Assembly (NCBI GenBank): GCA_964517265.1
Contig: CAZFBS010000005.1
Span: 29,495-93,494, forward strand
From: REEP01 sp964517265
Lineage (GTDB): Bacteria; Pseudomonadota; Alphaproteobacteria; Rhodospirillales; Defluviicoccaceae
Length of the DNA stretch: 64,000 nucleotides
Direction of reading: 5' to 3'
Of the stretch, positions 41,857-50,760 are shown piece after piece; the stretch's first letter is position 1, and each line of letters starts with the position of its first letter. The position numbers were made by a program, and so were the translations under genes. The notes beneath the pieces are model-generated. The model saw only the letters and a program-made list of their open reading frames with translations. It was not told where the DNA came from and made no database searches.

Positions 41857-43008
41857 TTACACGGTGAGGCCACCCGGCCCCGACATCACCATGCGGACAA
41901 GGTCGGCCTGACGCCCGGTTCCGGTCTTGCCGAAGATCTGCTTGAGATGCTTGCGTGTCGTCTCGTAGGCGACGTCCAGCATCTGTGCGATCTCGTCAAG
42001 GCGGTAACCGCGCGCGAGGAGAGCAGCGATGCGGGCCTCGGCTCCGGTGAGGCCGTAGATCTGCCTCAGACGGGCCTCGTCGATGTCGCCGGAATGTTCG
42101 GGATCACCGATGAAAAGAACCGCGGCCGGCTCATCCCATGCGGTGCTGTGGATCGGGGTGCGGACCGGGGAGATCAGCAGCGACAGTGGCCTCAGGCCGC
42201 CTGGACGCACCAGCGAGAACGCAGGGGGGCGGGTCGGGCGGTTCCGTTCGCGCGGTTTCACTGCCGAGGCCAGCATGTCGCGAAACCGCACCTTGCGGCC
42301 TTCCGAGACGACTTCGAGGCCATTGCGACCGATGGTGAGAACGTCGCGCCCGGCCATGATGTCGCGCGCCACTTTGTTGGCGGCGAGGACGGCACCGCCG
42401 AGGCTGACGAGAATGACCCCGATCGGCATCACGTCGAGCGCGTCAAGGGCGACTTGACGAACGGTTTGCGTGCGTTTCAACATTTGCCCGGCGCGAAGGC
42501 TTCGTTCCAGATACGGCAACAGGCGGCGAAGCAGTGCCGTCTCATCTGCGCCGAACGGCTTGGCCGCGGCGGAGCGGGCAGCAAACACAAACAAAACTTC
42601 ACTGGTCTGGCGCTCGAGAATGCCAAAGAGCTGATGCCGAAGATCCTGCGGCACCAGCCAGCGCTCAAGATATTGTCCCGCGGCCTGCTCTTCGTCTGCA
42701 ATCAATTCCGCGCCGGTCCACACGACCCCGGAATTGCGGAACGATTCCTCATGCTGCAGCCACGGGTTGCTGCGCGCGTACACTTCCCCGTAGGAGAGGA
42801 TGAATTCGACATCGATCCCGGCCGCATGGCTGATCGCCCCCGCTTGGCTCGCAAAATCGTGGGTGACCAGGGCACAGGCCCGGGCGTCCAGTGCTTCGCG
42901 CAGCTTGGCCAGGGCGGTCGGCCAGAACCGCGTGTCCATGCTGGCGCCGTAGAAGTCGGAAACGAGATCAACGAGCGCACCTGCGCCTACTTCCTCTTTT
43001 GACTGCAT
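41857..43008 (-). CDS. LuxR-type transcriptional regulator
   Basis: 383 residues. The C-terminal 65 residues form a LuxR-type helix-turn-helix (LTGAEARIAALLARGYRLDEIAQMLDVAYETTRKHLKQIFGKT). The long N-terminal part has no clear domain; it includes a PAS-like stretch (ALDALDVMPIGVILVSLGGAVLAANKVARDIM at about 190-220). The activating signal is unknown. The gene is monocistronic, with an AT-rich upstream region of 189 bp shared with the divergent DUF1178 gene. Confidence 0.83.
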   Translation of the reverse strand: MQSKEEVGAGALVDLVSDFYGASMDTRFWPTALAKLREALDARACALVTHDFASQAGAISHAAGIDVEFILSYGEVYARSNPWLQHEESFRNSGVVWTGAELIADEEQAAGQYLERWLVPQDLRHQLFGILERQTSEVLFVFAARSAAAKPFGADETALLRRLLPYLERSLRAGQMLKRTQTVRQVALDALDVMPIGVILVSLGGAVLAANKVARDIMAGRDVLTIGRNGLEVVSEGRKVRFRDMLASAVKPRERNRPTRPPAFSLVRPGGLRPLSLLISPVRTPIHSTAWDEPAAVLFIGDPEHSGDIDEARLRQIYGLTGAEARIAALLARGYRLDEIAQMLDVAYETTRKHLKQIFGKTGTGRQADLVRMVMSGPGGLTV

Positions 43009-43197
43009 GTCTCACCACCAGCATGACGCGTTTTAATGGGTTAACTACAACCCTCAATCGTGCGCATCATGCGGCAGTGCTGTTAAAAGAGTATTACGGC
43101 TGAATATTCTATTCTCTTCCGCCGTCGCATCGACCCGTGCTGGCGTGTGCAAACGGCACCATATATCATGCCGGTGTTGGTATCAGGCAGCAGGGTC

Positions 43198-43647
43198 ATG
43201 ATTCTCTTTGATCTCAGTTGTGGCGCAGGTCACCACTTCGAAGGCTGGTTTCGCAATAGCGAGACGTTCGACGAACAACAGAGCGCCGGGGCAATCTGTT
43301 GCCCCTCGTGCGGGAATACGCAGATTTCAAAGGCGCCGATGGCGCCCCATGTCCGGCGCTCGATCCCTGGCCGCCCGGAGGCCGCCCGGGAGGAGGCGAG
43401 CCCGGATACCGCGGTTGCCGGTCCGGAGCAGCAGATCCGCGAGTCACTGGAGGCGTTGCGGCGTCACGTCGAGAAAACATGCGAATACGTTGGTGGCGGT
43501 TTTCCCGAAGAGGCGCGCCGTATTCATTATGGCGAAGTCAGTGCGCGCAACATCTATGGCGAAGCCACCGAGCAAGAGGCGAAGGCGCTGAAGAGCGAAG
43601 GAGTGACCTTCCGCAAAATTCCCTGGTTGCCGCGCCGCAGCAACTAG
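43198..43647 (+). CDS. DUF1178 family protein
   Basis: 149 residues from ATG 43198 (MILFDLSCGAGHHFEGWFRN), the typical opening of DUF1178. Two CxxC-like pairs (C8 with CPSCGNTQISKAPMAP) suggest a small zinc-binding N-terminal domain. The middle is a variable Pro/Arg-rich linker. The C-terminus has EEARRIHYGEVSARNIYGEA, family-conserved. Function unknown; in alphaproteobacteria it often lies near ubiG and lysC, as here. Confidence 0.85.
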   Translation: MILFDLSCGAGHHFEGWFRNSETFDEQQSAGAICCPSCGNTQISKAPMAPHVRRSIPGRPEAAREEASPDTAVAGPEQQIRESLEALRRHVEKTCEYVGGGFPEEARRIHYGEVSARNIYGEATEQEAKALKSEGVTFRKIPWLPRRSN

Positions 43648-43692
43648 ACTGCCGCCCACCGTTGGGAACGAGGCGCCTCAACGAGGGACGTT

Positions 43693-44550
43693 TCAATGCG
43701 GCTTGCTGGCGCACATGAGATAGTTGACGTCGAGATCGCTGGCGCTGAGCGACCACGCATCGCCAACGGGATTGTAGCGCATGCCGGTTACATCCTCGAC
43801 CCTTAACCCGCATCTCCTCAGTCCCGCGGCGAGTTCGGAAGGGCGTACGAACTTACGCCAGTCGTGAGTGCCCGCCGGAACCCAGCGTAGAATATATTCG
43901 GCGCCGATCTTGGCGAGGGCGAGAGACTTCAAGGTGCGGTTGAGGGTCGCCAGAACGAGCAGGCCTCCCGGGGCGAGCAGATCGGAACAAGCCGAAAGGA
44001 AAGCGGCGGGATCGGTCACATGCTCCACAACCTCCATGCTGACGACGGCATCGAATGGCGGCTCGCCCCCCCGCACAAGATCCTCGGGCAGCGCGCAACG
44101 GTAGCTGATGGCAAGGCCGGATTTCCGTGCGTGCGCTTCGGCGATCGTAACACCGCGCCGGTCGGCATCGATTGCCGTAACCGCCGCGCCAAGCCGCGCC
44201 ATCGGCTCACTGACAAGACCGCCGCCGCAGCCAACATCGAGGATCCGCAGCCCCTGGAGGGGGCGAGGCGCCAGCGAATCGCGACCAAAATGGCCAGCAA
44301 TCCGGTCACGAATATAACCCACGCGGGTCGGATTGAGGCGGTGAAGTGGGCGGAACTCACCGTCGGGGTCCCACCATGCATCGGCAATCGCGGCAAAATG
44401 GGCGACCTCGGCGGCGGATGCCGTAACGATGGCCTGAGATTCCGGGCTTTTTGTGGTACCGGTCGAATCCGCACGCGGGTGATGGTTGTCGTCCACGGTG
44501 CTTGTGCACTCCTTCGTTGGGGTTCCGCTTGCCTCGCTTGCCGGATGCAA
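43693..44550 (-). CDS. ubiG: Ubiquinone biosynthesis O-methyltransferase UbiG
   Basis: Two O-methylations in ubiquinone synthesis. SAM motif ILDVGCGGGLVSEPMARLGAAVTAIDA, the 'WWDPDGEFRPLHRLNPTRVGYI' signature of UbiG near residue 60-80, and GTHDWRKFVRPSEL near the end. The longest frame (285 aa) starts at a TTG at 44550; a GTG at 44496 is equally possible and removes 18 variable residues. It is divergent from lysC, the usual alphaproteobacterial arrangement, with a 143-bp shared promoter region. Confidence 0.93.
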   Translation of the reverse strand: MHPASEASGTPTKECTSTVDDNHHPRADSTGTTKSPESQAIVTASAAEVAHFAAIADAWWDPDGEFRPLHRLNPTRVGYIRDRIAGHFGRDSLAPRPLQGLRILDVGCGGGLVSEPMARLGAAVTAIDADRRGVTIAEAHARKSGLAISYRCALPEDLVRGGEPPFDAVVSMEVVEHVTDPAAFLSACSDLLAPGGLLVLATLNRTLKSLALAKIGAEYILRWVPAGTHDWRKFVRPSELAAGLRRCGLRVEDVTGMRYNPVGDAWSLSASDLDVNYLMCASKPH

Positions 44551-44693
44551 GTATCTATCCGCCGCTTCACGTCTGCAACAGACTCCGGCATTTTTTCGTG
44601 GCGATCGGGTGCGGCATGACTTGCTCTTGTGCCTCTTCGTTGTCAGCTTGAGCGGACGGGTCGCACTGAACGGATCGTTGCAGGAGCAGTTCG

Positions 44694-45914
44694 ATGGCGC
44701 GCTTGGTACAGAAATTCGGCGGAACCTCGGTCGGTGACTACGACCGCATCCGTGCCGTCGCCGAGCGTGTCAAGCGGACCTATGATGACGGCCATGAAGT
44801 CGCGGTGGTGGTCTCTGCGATGGCGGGCGTGACCGACAAGCTGTGTGAGCAGGTTGCCTCGCTGGGAGGTCTCGCCGATGCGCCGGAATACGACGTGGTG
44901 GTGGCCAGCGGAGAGCAGGTGAGCGCCGGGCTGCTTGCAATGGCGTTGCATGGCCTCGGGGTTCCCGCTCGCTCTTGGCAAGGTTGGCAAGTTCCCGTCC
45001 ATACCAACGATGTCCACGGCAAGGCGCGGATCGCCGCCATCGATACCGCCGGACTTGAAGCGTGCTTCGGGCGCCGCGAAGTCCCGGTGGTCGCCGGGTT
45101 TCAGGGAGTGGCGCCGGATGGGCGAATAGCCACCCTTGGACGGGGAGGATCGGATACCAGCGCAGTGGCGCTGGCCGCAGCGCTGAAAGCGGACCGCTGT
45201 GACATCTTCACCGATGTCGACGGTGTCTACACCTGCGATCCGCGCATTGTTGTGAAGGCGCGAAAGCTGGCACGAGTCACTTTCGAGGAAATGCTGGAGA
45301 TGGCATCCCTCGGTGCAAAGGTGCTGCAGACGCGTGCTGTCGAACTGGCCATGAAAGAACGTGTGCGAGTCCAGGTGCTCTCGAGTTTTACCGATACGCC
45401 GGGAACGCTGGTTGTGGGAGAAGACGAAGTGCTGGAACAGGAACTTGTCAGCGGTGTCACCTACAGCCGCGACGAAGCAAAAATCACACTGGTTCAGGTA
45501 CCGGACCGGCCGGGCGTTGCGGCCAGCATCTTCGGTCCGCTCGCCGACGCCAGCATCAATGTCGATATGATCGTCCAGAACGTGGCGGCGGAAGGCACCA
45601 CGACCGACCTGACCTTCACCGTGCGCGACGCCGATCTTCAGCGCGCGATCGGTGTTCTTGATTCTGTGCGGGAGGATATCGGCTACGCCGACTTGAGGTC
45701 GGATGCCAACGTGGCAAAGGTATCGGTGGTTGGCGTCGGCATGCGCAGCCACGCCGGCATCGCCCAGCGGATGTTCCAAACGCTGGCGGACAAGGGTATA
45801 AACATCCTGGTTATTTCAACCTCTGAGATCAAGGTGAGCGTGCTGATCGACGAGATCTACACCGAGCTTGCACTCCGGGCGCTGCATACGGCCTATGGAC
45901 TTGACGCTTCCTGA
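44694..45914 (+). CDS. lysC: Aspartate kinase
   Basis: ATP-dependent phosphorylation of aspartate, the start of lysine, threonine and methionine synthesis. Residues near the start have the KFGGTSVGD motif (nucleotide binding), the kinase domain runs to about 250, and two ACT domains follow (VTYSRDEAKITLVQVPD and AKVSVVGVGMRSHAGIA), so feedback by amino acids is expected. The 406-residue length is standard. The stop lies 20 bases inside the nitronate monooxygenase gene (start 45895). Confidence 0.95.
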   Translation: MARLVQKFGGTSVGDYDRIRAVAERVKRTYDDGHEVAVVVSAMAGVTDKLCEQVASLGGLADAPEYDVVVASGEQVSAGLLAMALHGLGVPARSWQGWQVPVHTNDVHGKARIAAIDTAGLEACFGRREVPVVAGFQGVAPDGRIATLGRGGSDTSAVALAAALKADRCDIFTDVDGVYTCDPRIVVKARKLARVTFEEMLEMASLGAKVLQTRAVELAMKERVRVQVLSSFTDTPGTLVVGEDEVLEQELVSGVTYSRDEAKITLVQVPDRPGVAASIFGPLADASINVDMIVQNVAAEGTTTDLTFTVRDADLQRAIGVLDSVREDIGYADLRSDANVAKVSVVGVGMRSHAGIAQRMFQTLADKGINILVISTSEIKVSVLIDEIYTELALRALHTAYGLDAS

Positions 45915-46953
45915 TAGCGCCCGCCCGCTCGACGCGGCGGCGCAGCTGCAGTCGTTGTGGCGGCGGGGCTGCGCGTTCCTGGGCACCCGCTACGCCATCA
46001 TGGGTGGTGCGATGTCCTGGGTCTCGGAGCACAACCTGGTCGCCGCCATCTCCAATGCGGGGGGATTCGGGGTCATTGCCTGCGGCTCGATGACGCCGGA
46101 CCTGCTCGCTCGGGAAATTGTCGCGACCCGGCGCCTGACCGAACAGCCGTTCGGTGTCAATCTGATTACCATGCATCCTGATCTGGATCGGCTGATTGCG
46201 GCATGTCTTGAGCACAATGTCGGCCATGTCGTCCTTGCCGGAGGGGTTCCCCCCACCGGCGCGATCAAGCGGATCAAGGGCGGTGGAGCCAAGGTGCTCT
46301 GTTTTGCGCCCTCCGTCGGGTTGGCACGGCGGCTGATCCGGAACGGGGTTGACGCGCTCGTGATCGAAGGGGCGGAGGCCGGGGGGCATGTCGGTCCGGT
46401 CTCGACCAGCGTTCTCGCCCAGGAAATCTTGCCGCATGTCCGGGAGGTGCCGGTCTTTGCCGCAGGCGGGATCGGCCGCGGCGAGGCAATCGTCTCGTAC
46501 CTGGAAATGGGCGCGTCCGGTTGTCAGCTGGGCACGCGCTTCGTCTGCGCTCATGAATCGATCGCCCATCCGGCGTTCAAGAAGGCGATCATCAGGGCGA
46601 ATGCCCGGGATGCCGTTGCCTCCGTTCAGTATGATCCCGATCTTCCGGTGATCCCGGTTCGCGCCATCGCAAACGATGGCACGCGGCGGTTCATCGAAGC
46701 GCAGCGGGCGGTGGCGGCGCGGTTCCGAAGCGGCGAGCTGACGCTGGAGCAGGCACAACTGGAGATCGAATTGTTCTGGGCGGGGGCATTGCGGCGGGCA
46801 GTCATCGAAGGCGATGTCGAAAACGGCTCGTTGATGGCTGGCCAGAGTGTCGGGATGGTCACGAAAGAGCAGACGATGGCTGAAATCATGGAGGAACTGG
46901 TCGCTCAGGCGCTGCATGCTCTTGCCACGCGCCACCGACCGAGCAGTTGCTGA
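45895..46953 (+). CDS. Nitronate monooxygenase family protein (FMN-dependent)
   Basis: TIM-barrel flavoprotein of the 2-nitropropane dioxygenase/FabK group. ATG 45895 (352 aa) follows the lysC 3' end. Motifs: MGGAMSWVSEHNLVAAISNAGGFGVIACG, GGVPP, EGAEAGGHVGP and PVFAAGGIGRG with GCQLGTRF, all typical of FMN binding. Real substrate unknown; class I nitronate monooxygenases detoxify propionate-3-nitronate, but FabK-like enoyl-ACP reductase activity cannot be excluded. It is inserted between lysC and ptsP, which are adjacent in many relatives. Confidence 0.87.
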   Translation: MDLTLPDSARPLDAAAQLQSLWRRGCAFLGTRYAIMGGAMSWVSEHNLVAAISNAGGFGVIACGSMTPDLLAREIVATRRLTEQPFGVNLITMHPDLDRLIAACLEHNVGHVVLAGGVPPTGAIKRIKGGGAKVLCFAPSVGLARRLIRNGVDALVIEGAEAGGHVGPVSTSVLAQEILPHVREVPVFAAGGIGRGEAIVSYLEMGASGCQLGTRFVCAHESIAHPAFKKAIIRANARDAVASVQYDPDLPVIPVRAIANDGTRRFIEAQRAVAARFRSGELTLEQAQLEIELFWAGALRRAVIEGDVENGSLMAGQSVGMVTKEQTMAEIMEELVAQALHALATRHRPSSC

Positions 46954-46957
46954 AAAG

Positions 46958-49228
46958 ATGCATTACCGCCACACGTTTCTGGTCTTCCGCCAGCTGCTGG
47001 CGCGTCTGCGCGACGTGATGGCCGGGGAAAGCGATCCGCAAACCCGATTGTCCCGTATCGTGGCGATCATCGCCGAGGACATGGATGCCGAGGTCTGCTC
47101 GATTTATGTGCGCCGCGCCGGCGAAGTGTTGGAGCTGTTCGCCACCCACGGTCTGAACGAGAGCGCCGTTCATGTCACCCGTCTTCGTTATGGCGAAGGG
47201 TTGATCGGCGAGATCGCGGCAACCGGCAGGCCGCTGGCACTGGCCGACGCGCAGCATCATCCAAGTTTTGTCTATCGGCCGGAGACCGGCGAGGAGATCT
47301 ATACGTCCTTCATGGGCGTACCGATTCTCAGCGGCGGTCGCGCCATTGGCGTGCTTGCGATCCAGAACGTGGAGCGCCGTCAGTACACCGACGAAGAGAT
47401 CGAGGTTCTGCAGACGGTTGCGATGGTCCTGGCCGAACTGGTTGCCAGCGGAGAACTGGTGAGTCGGCAGGAACTGTCTCCGACCGAAGGGATCGCGGTG
47501 ACACCGCTGCGGATGGAGGGTCTCTGCCTGAACGCGGGCGTTGGTCTTGGCCTTGCCCTTTTGCATCATCGTACGCTCACCGTGCGCAAGTTCGTCGCTG
47601 ATGACACCGCGGCCGAACACGAGCGTCTGCGCAGGGCGGTGGCCGATATGCACGGCTTGCTGGACGGCATCCTCGACGATCCCAACGGGCCTGTGGAACG
47701 GGATTATCGCGACGTTGTCGAGACCTACCGCATGATCGCCGCTGATGCCGGCTGGCTCAGCCGCATCGGCGAGGCGATCAGCACGGGCCTTACCGCCGAG
47801 GCAGCGGTCAAAAAAGTGAGCAACGATATTCGGGCGCGGATGAGCCAGGTCGCCGACCCGTATCTGAAAGAGCGGATTCACGATCTGGAAGACTTGGCAA
47901 ACCGGCTGATGCAGCATTTGCTGGGGCCGGATGAGGCGGCGCCCGATCTGCCCCCCGGAAGCGATATCATCCTTGTCGCCCGCAACCTTGGACCGTCCGA
48001 TCTGCTGAACTACGAGCGGGGCCGCCTCAGGGGTCTCGTTCTGGAAGAGGGGACGGCGACGTCCCACGTCTGTATCGTCGCCAGGGCGCTCGACATCCCG
48101 GTGGTGGGGCAGGCGCGCGACGCCCTCAGCCGCATCGAGAACGGCGATCACGTCATTGTCGACGCCGATAATGCCCAGGTGTTCGTGCGTCCGGGCGATT
48201 ACATCCGGCAGGCGTTTCTCGCCCATGTGGAAACGCGCAACAGACGCAAGGCCTCCTATGCGGCCGAACGCGGTGTTCCGGCCGTCACCCGCGACGGGAT
48301 CGCCATCAGCCTCAGCATCAATGCGGGGCTTCTCGTCGATCTGCCTCATCTCGCCGAGTTCGGGGCCGAGGGGATCGGGCTGTATCGGACGGAGGTTCCC
48401 TTCCTTGTTCGCTCCGATCTGCCCGATGTGGACACCCAGGAGACCCTGTACCGCCGTGTGCTGGACTACGCCGACGGCAAGCCGGTCATCTTCCGCACGC
48501 TTGACATCGGGGGCGACAAGATGCTGCCGGCGCGGGAATACCGCGTCGAGGAAAACCCCGCGATCGGCTGGCGGGCGATTCGAGTTGCGATGGATCGCCC
48601 TGCCATCTTGCGTCAGCAGATGCGGGCGATGATCAGGGCGGCGGAGGGACGCGATCTCGCGGTCATGTTTCCGATGCTGGCATCTGTCGAGGAATTCCGT
48701 TTTGGGCGCGAGCTGCTGGAGCGGGAACTTCAGCGCGCCTGGGATCGTGGGGGGCGGGGGCCGGAAACGCTCCGGGTCGGGGCGATGCTGGAGGTTCCAT
48801 CGCTGGTTCTTGAACTGGAAGGCCTGCTGCCGCAGGTCGATTTCGTGTCGGTCGGAACCAATGACTTGATCCAGTGCCTGTTCGCAGCCGATCGCGGCAA
48901 CACCCGTGTCGCTTGCCGGTATGACGTCCTCTCACCGGTATTTCTTCGTCTTCTTCAGCGAATTGTCCGCGACTGCGGCAGGAGCGGCGTGCCGCTCAGT
49001 CTGTGTGGAGAGATGGCGGGAGAGCCGCTTGGAGCGATGGCCTTGATCGGCCTCGGCTATCGTTCATTGTCGCTGCCGCCCTTCGCGGTGGGGCCGGTCA
49101 AGACGATGGTCCGCAGCATGACCGTTTCGGTGCTGGAGGATTATCTTGCGGATCTCACCCTCAGGACGGACTCAAGTGTGCGCAGCAGATTGCACGCTTT
49201 TGCCCGCGACCATGCCATCGCCGTTTAA
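46958..49228 (+). CDS. ptsP: Nitrogen phosphotransferase enzyme I (PtsP)
   Basis: 756 residues from ATG 46958. N-terminal GAF domain (about 1-150), then the enzyme I domains: HPr-interacting helical region, the phospho-histidine domain with active-site H370 in GTATSHVCIVARALDIP, and the PEP-binding barrel ending with FVSVGTNDLIQCLFA and SLCGEMAGEP. It takes phosphate from PEP to NPr and links carbon/nitrogen status to regulation. ptsO and ptsN are not in this window. It starts four bases after the nitronate monooxygenase stop. Confidence 0.94.
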   Translation: MHYRHTFLVFRQLLARLRDVMAGESDPQTRLSRIVAIIAEDMDAEVCSIYVRRAGEVLELFATHGLNESAVHVTRLRYGEGLIGEIAATGRPLALADAQHHPSFVYRPETGEEIYTSFMGVPILSGGRAIGVLAIQNVERRQYTDEEIEVLQTVAMVLAELVASGELVSRQELSPTEGIAVTPLRMEGLCLNAGVGLGLALLHHRTLTVRKFVADDTAAEHERLRRAVADMHGLLDGILDDPNGPVERDYRDVVETYRMIAADAGWLSRIGEAISTGLTAEAAVKKVSNDIRARMSQVADPYLKERIHDLEDLANRLMQHLLGPDEAAPDLPPGSDIILVARNLGPSDLLNYERGRLRGLVLEEGTATSHVCIVARALDIPVVGQARDALSRIENGDHVIVDADNAQVFVRPGDYIRQAFLAHVETRNRRKASYAAERGVPAVTRDGIAISLSINAGLLVDLPHLAEFGAEGIGLYRTEVPFLVRSDLPDVDTQETLYRRVLDYADGKPVIFRTLDIGGDKMLPAREYRVEENPAIGWRAIRVAMDRPAILRQQMRAMIRAAEGRDLAVMFPMLASVEEFRFGRELLERELQRAWDRGGRGPETLRVGAMLEVPSLVLELEGLLPQVDFVSVGTNDLIQCLFAADRGNTRVACRYDVLSPVFLRLLQRIVRDCGRSGVPLSLCGEMAGEPLGAMALIGLGYRSLSLPPFAVGPVKTMVRSMTVSVLEDYLADLTLRTDSSVRSRLHAFARDHAIAV

Positions 49229-49324
49229 TCATGTGTTGTTTCTTGATCCCATATGTTGGCTTCGCTGCGCCTGTGACGACTCCCGGCGCGATGTTCGGAA
49301 GTTCCCCGCCACGACTTTGATGGG

Positions 49325-50631
49325 ATGTATGGAATGGATGGTGATCTCGGGCGTGAGCGTCTCTCCGGCGTCGGCTCACTGCTGCGGGCGTGTCGCCTGC
49401 GCGCCGGCGTGAGCGTTGCCGATGCGGCCGAGGTTCTCAACATTCGCCGCTCCTATCTTGATGCCATCGAGGAAGAGCGCTACGGCGATCTGCCGCGGGG
49501 GCCCTATGCCGCAGGGTTCGTCCGCGGCTATGCCGAGTATCTGGGGCTTGACGGGGGCGAGATCGTTCGCCGCTTCAAAGCGGAGATGATGCAACCAGAT
49601 GGTGCAGCGGCACGAACGGCGAGGAGGCGGCGGAAAATCGGAGGATCGGGCGGCAAGCGCGCTGCTGATTTGAATTTTCCATTGGCAACCTCGGAAACGG
49701 CGACGCCGAGCGGGAGCGTCCTTCTGGTCGGCGCCATGCTCGCGCTGTTTGCCTATGGCGGGTGGTACGTCCTGTCGGCCAGCGACGGGCTGGTATCGGA
49801 ACGGGTTGCGCCGTTACCGGAGCGTCTTGCCGCGCTTCTGCCGGATCGAGTTTCTTCCCAGCATCATTCCTCGCCGGAGAAGCGTCTGGCTGATCCGGGA
49901 GGGCAGCCTGTGGACTCGGGCGGAACAAGCGCCATTGTGCCGGACGGCGAGCCGTCATCTGCTTCGGCGTTTGTGACGGCGGCAAAAGCGATACCGGATC
50001 CTGCGGTCAGGGTGGTTGCCAGCGATGCGGATCTGACCGATCCTCCGGCTGTCAATCAGGGTACGGCCGATGCCTCTGCAGCCACTTTGCCTGTCGGCGA
50101 TATCCCTGTCGGCGATATCCCTGTCGGCGATATCTCTGTCGGCGATATCCCTGCCGGCGAGGTCGCTGCCGGCGAGGTCGCTGCNNNNNNNNNNNNNNNN
50201 NNNNNNNNNNNNNNNNNNNNNNNNNNNNNNNNNNNNNNNNNNNNNNNNNNNNNNNNNNNNNNNNNNNNNNNNNNNNNNNNNNNNCTGCCGGCGAGGTCGC
50301 TGCCGGCGAGGTCGCTGCTGGCGAGGTTCCTGCCGGTGGTCCAGCGGCTGCGGCGGATCGGCCACGGTTCAGGCTGGAAGCGGCGGAGGAGAGCTGGGTC
50401 GAGATCCGCGATCGCTTCGACAAGCGGATCCTGGGCCGGTTGCTGGTGCCGGGCGATGTCATCGACGTTCCGGACCAGGCGGGGCTTCGGCTGACGGTCG
50501 GCAACGCAGGCGGTCTGGTGATCCGGATCGACGGCGATCCGGTCCCGCCGCTCGGCCGATCCGGGATGGTTCTTCGCGACGTACCGCTCGAATCGGCACG
50601 CTTGCAGCAGGCCGTCATCAGCGCCAACTGA
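49325..50631 (+). CDS. rodZ: RodZ-like helix-turn-helix membrane protein with repeat region and gap
   Basis: Cell-shape protein family. The N-terminus is a RodZ-type HTH (SLLRACRLRAGVSVADAAEVLNIRRSYLDAIEEERY), then a basic stretch, a TM (SVLLVGAMLALFAYGGWYVL, about 137-156), and a periplasmic region. From 50093 it contains pentapeptides VGDIP (four, one VGDIS) and AGEVA, interrupted by 100 N (50185-50284). After the gap AGEVA/AGEVP units resume in another frame and the conserved RodZ C-terminal (DUF4115-type) domain follows (ESWVEIRDRFDKRILGRLL) to the TGA at 50629-50631. The frame change is an artefact of the 100-N placeholder. Confidence 0.85.
50093..50331 (+). repeat. 15-bp in-frame coding repeat in rodZ
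   Basis: Units of 15 bp: GTCGGCGATATCCCT-type (VGDIP, 50093-50152, four copies) then GCCGGCGAGGTCGCT-type (AGEVA, 50153-50184), the gap, and three more after it (50287-50331). The unit phase on either side would fit a gap of 11 (modulo 15) bases, not 100 (which is 10 modulo 15), so the true array length is unknown. Confidence 0.9.
50185..50284. other. Assembly gap (100 N)
   Basis: Exactly 100 N inside the rodZ pentapeptide repeat. Size is a placeholder; it breaks the reading frame artificially. Confidence 0.99.
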
Positions 50632-50760
50632 GAAGGGCGCGCCCGCGTGGGCCCATGCGGCGGCAACGGCGGCCTGCGTTCTCGTGACAAACGTCGTTGA
50701 CCGCCCTCTCGCCGATGCGGCAAGAATGGAGCCCGAGCAAAGGCTGCGGCCGCGAACAGG

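Noticed and set aside
46886..48349. 487-codon minus-strand frame over ptsP
   Set aside because: Shadow of ptsP, with no start signal or conserved domain.
49325..50494. Apparent frameshift in rodZ at the N run
   Set aside because: The 100 N are a placeholder; repeat phase before and after differs by one base from 100, so the break is an assembly artefact.
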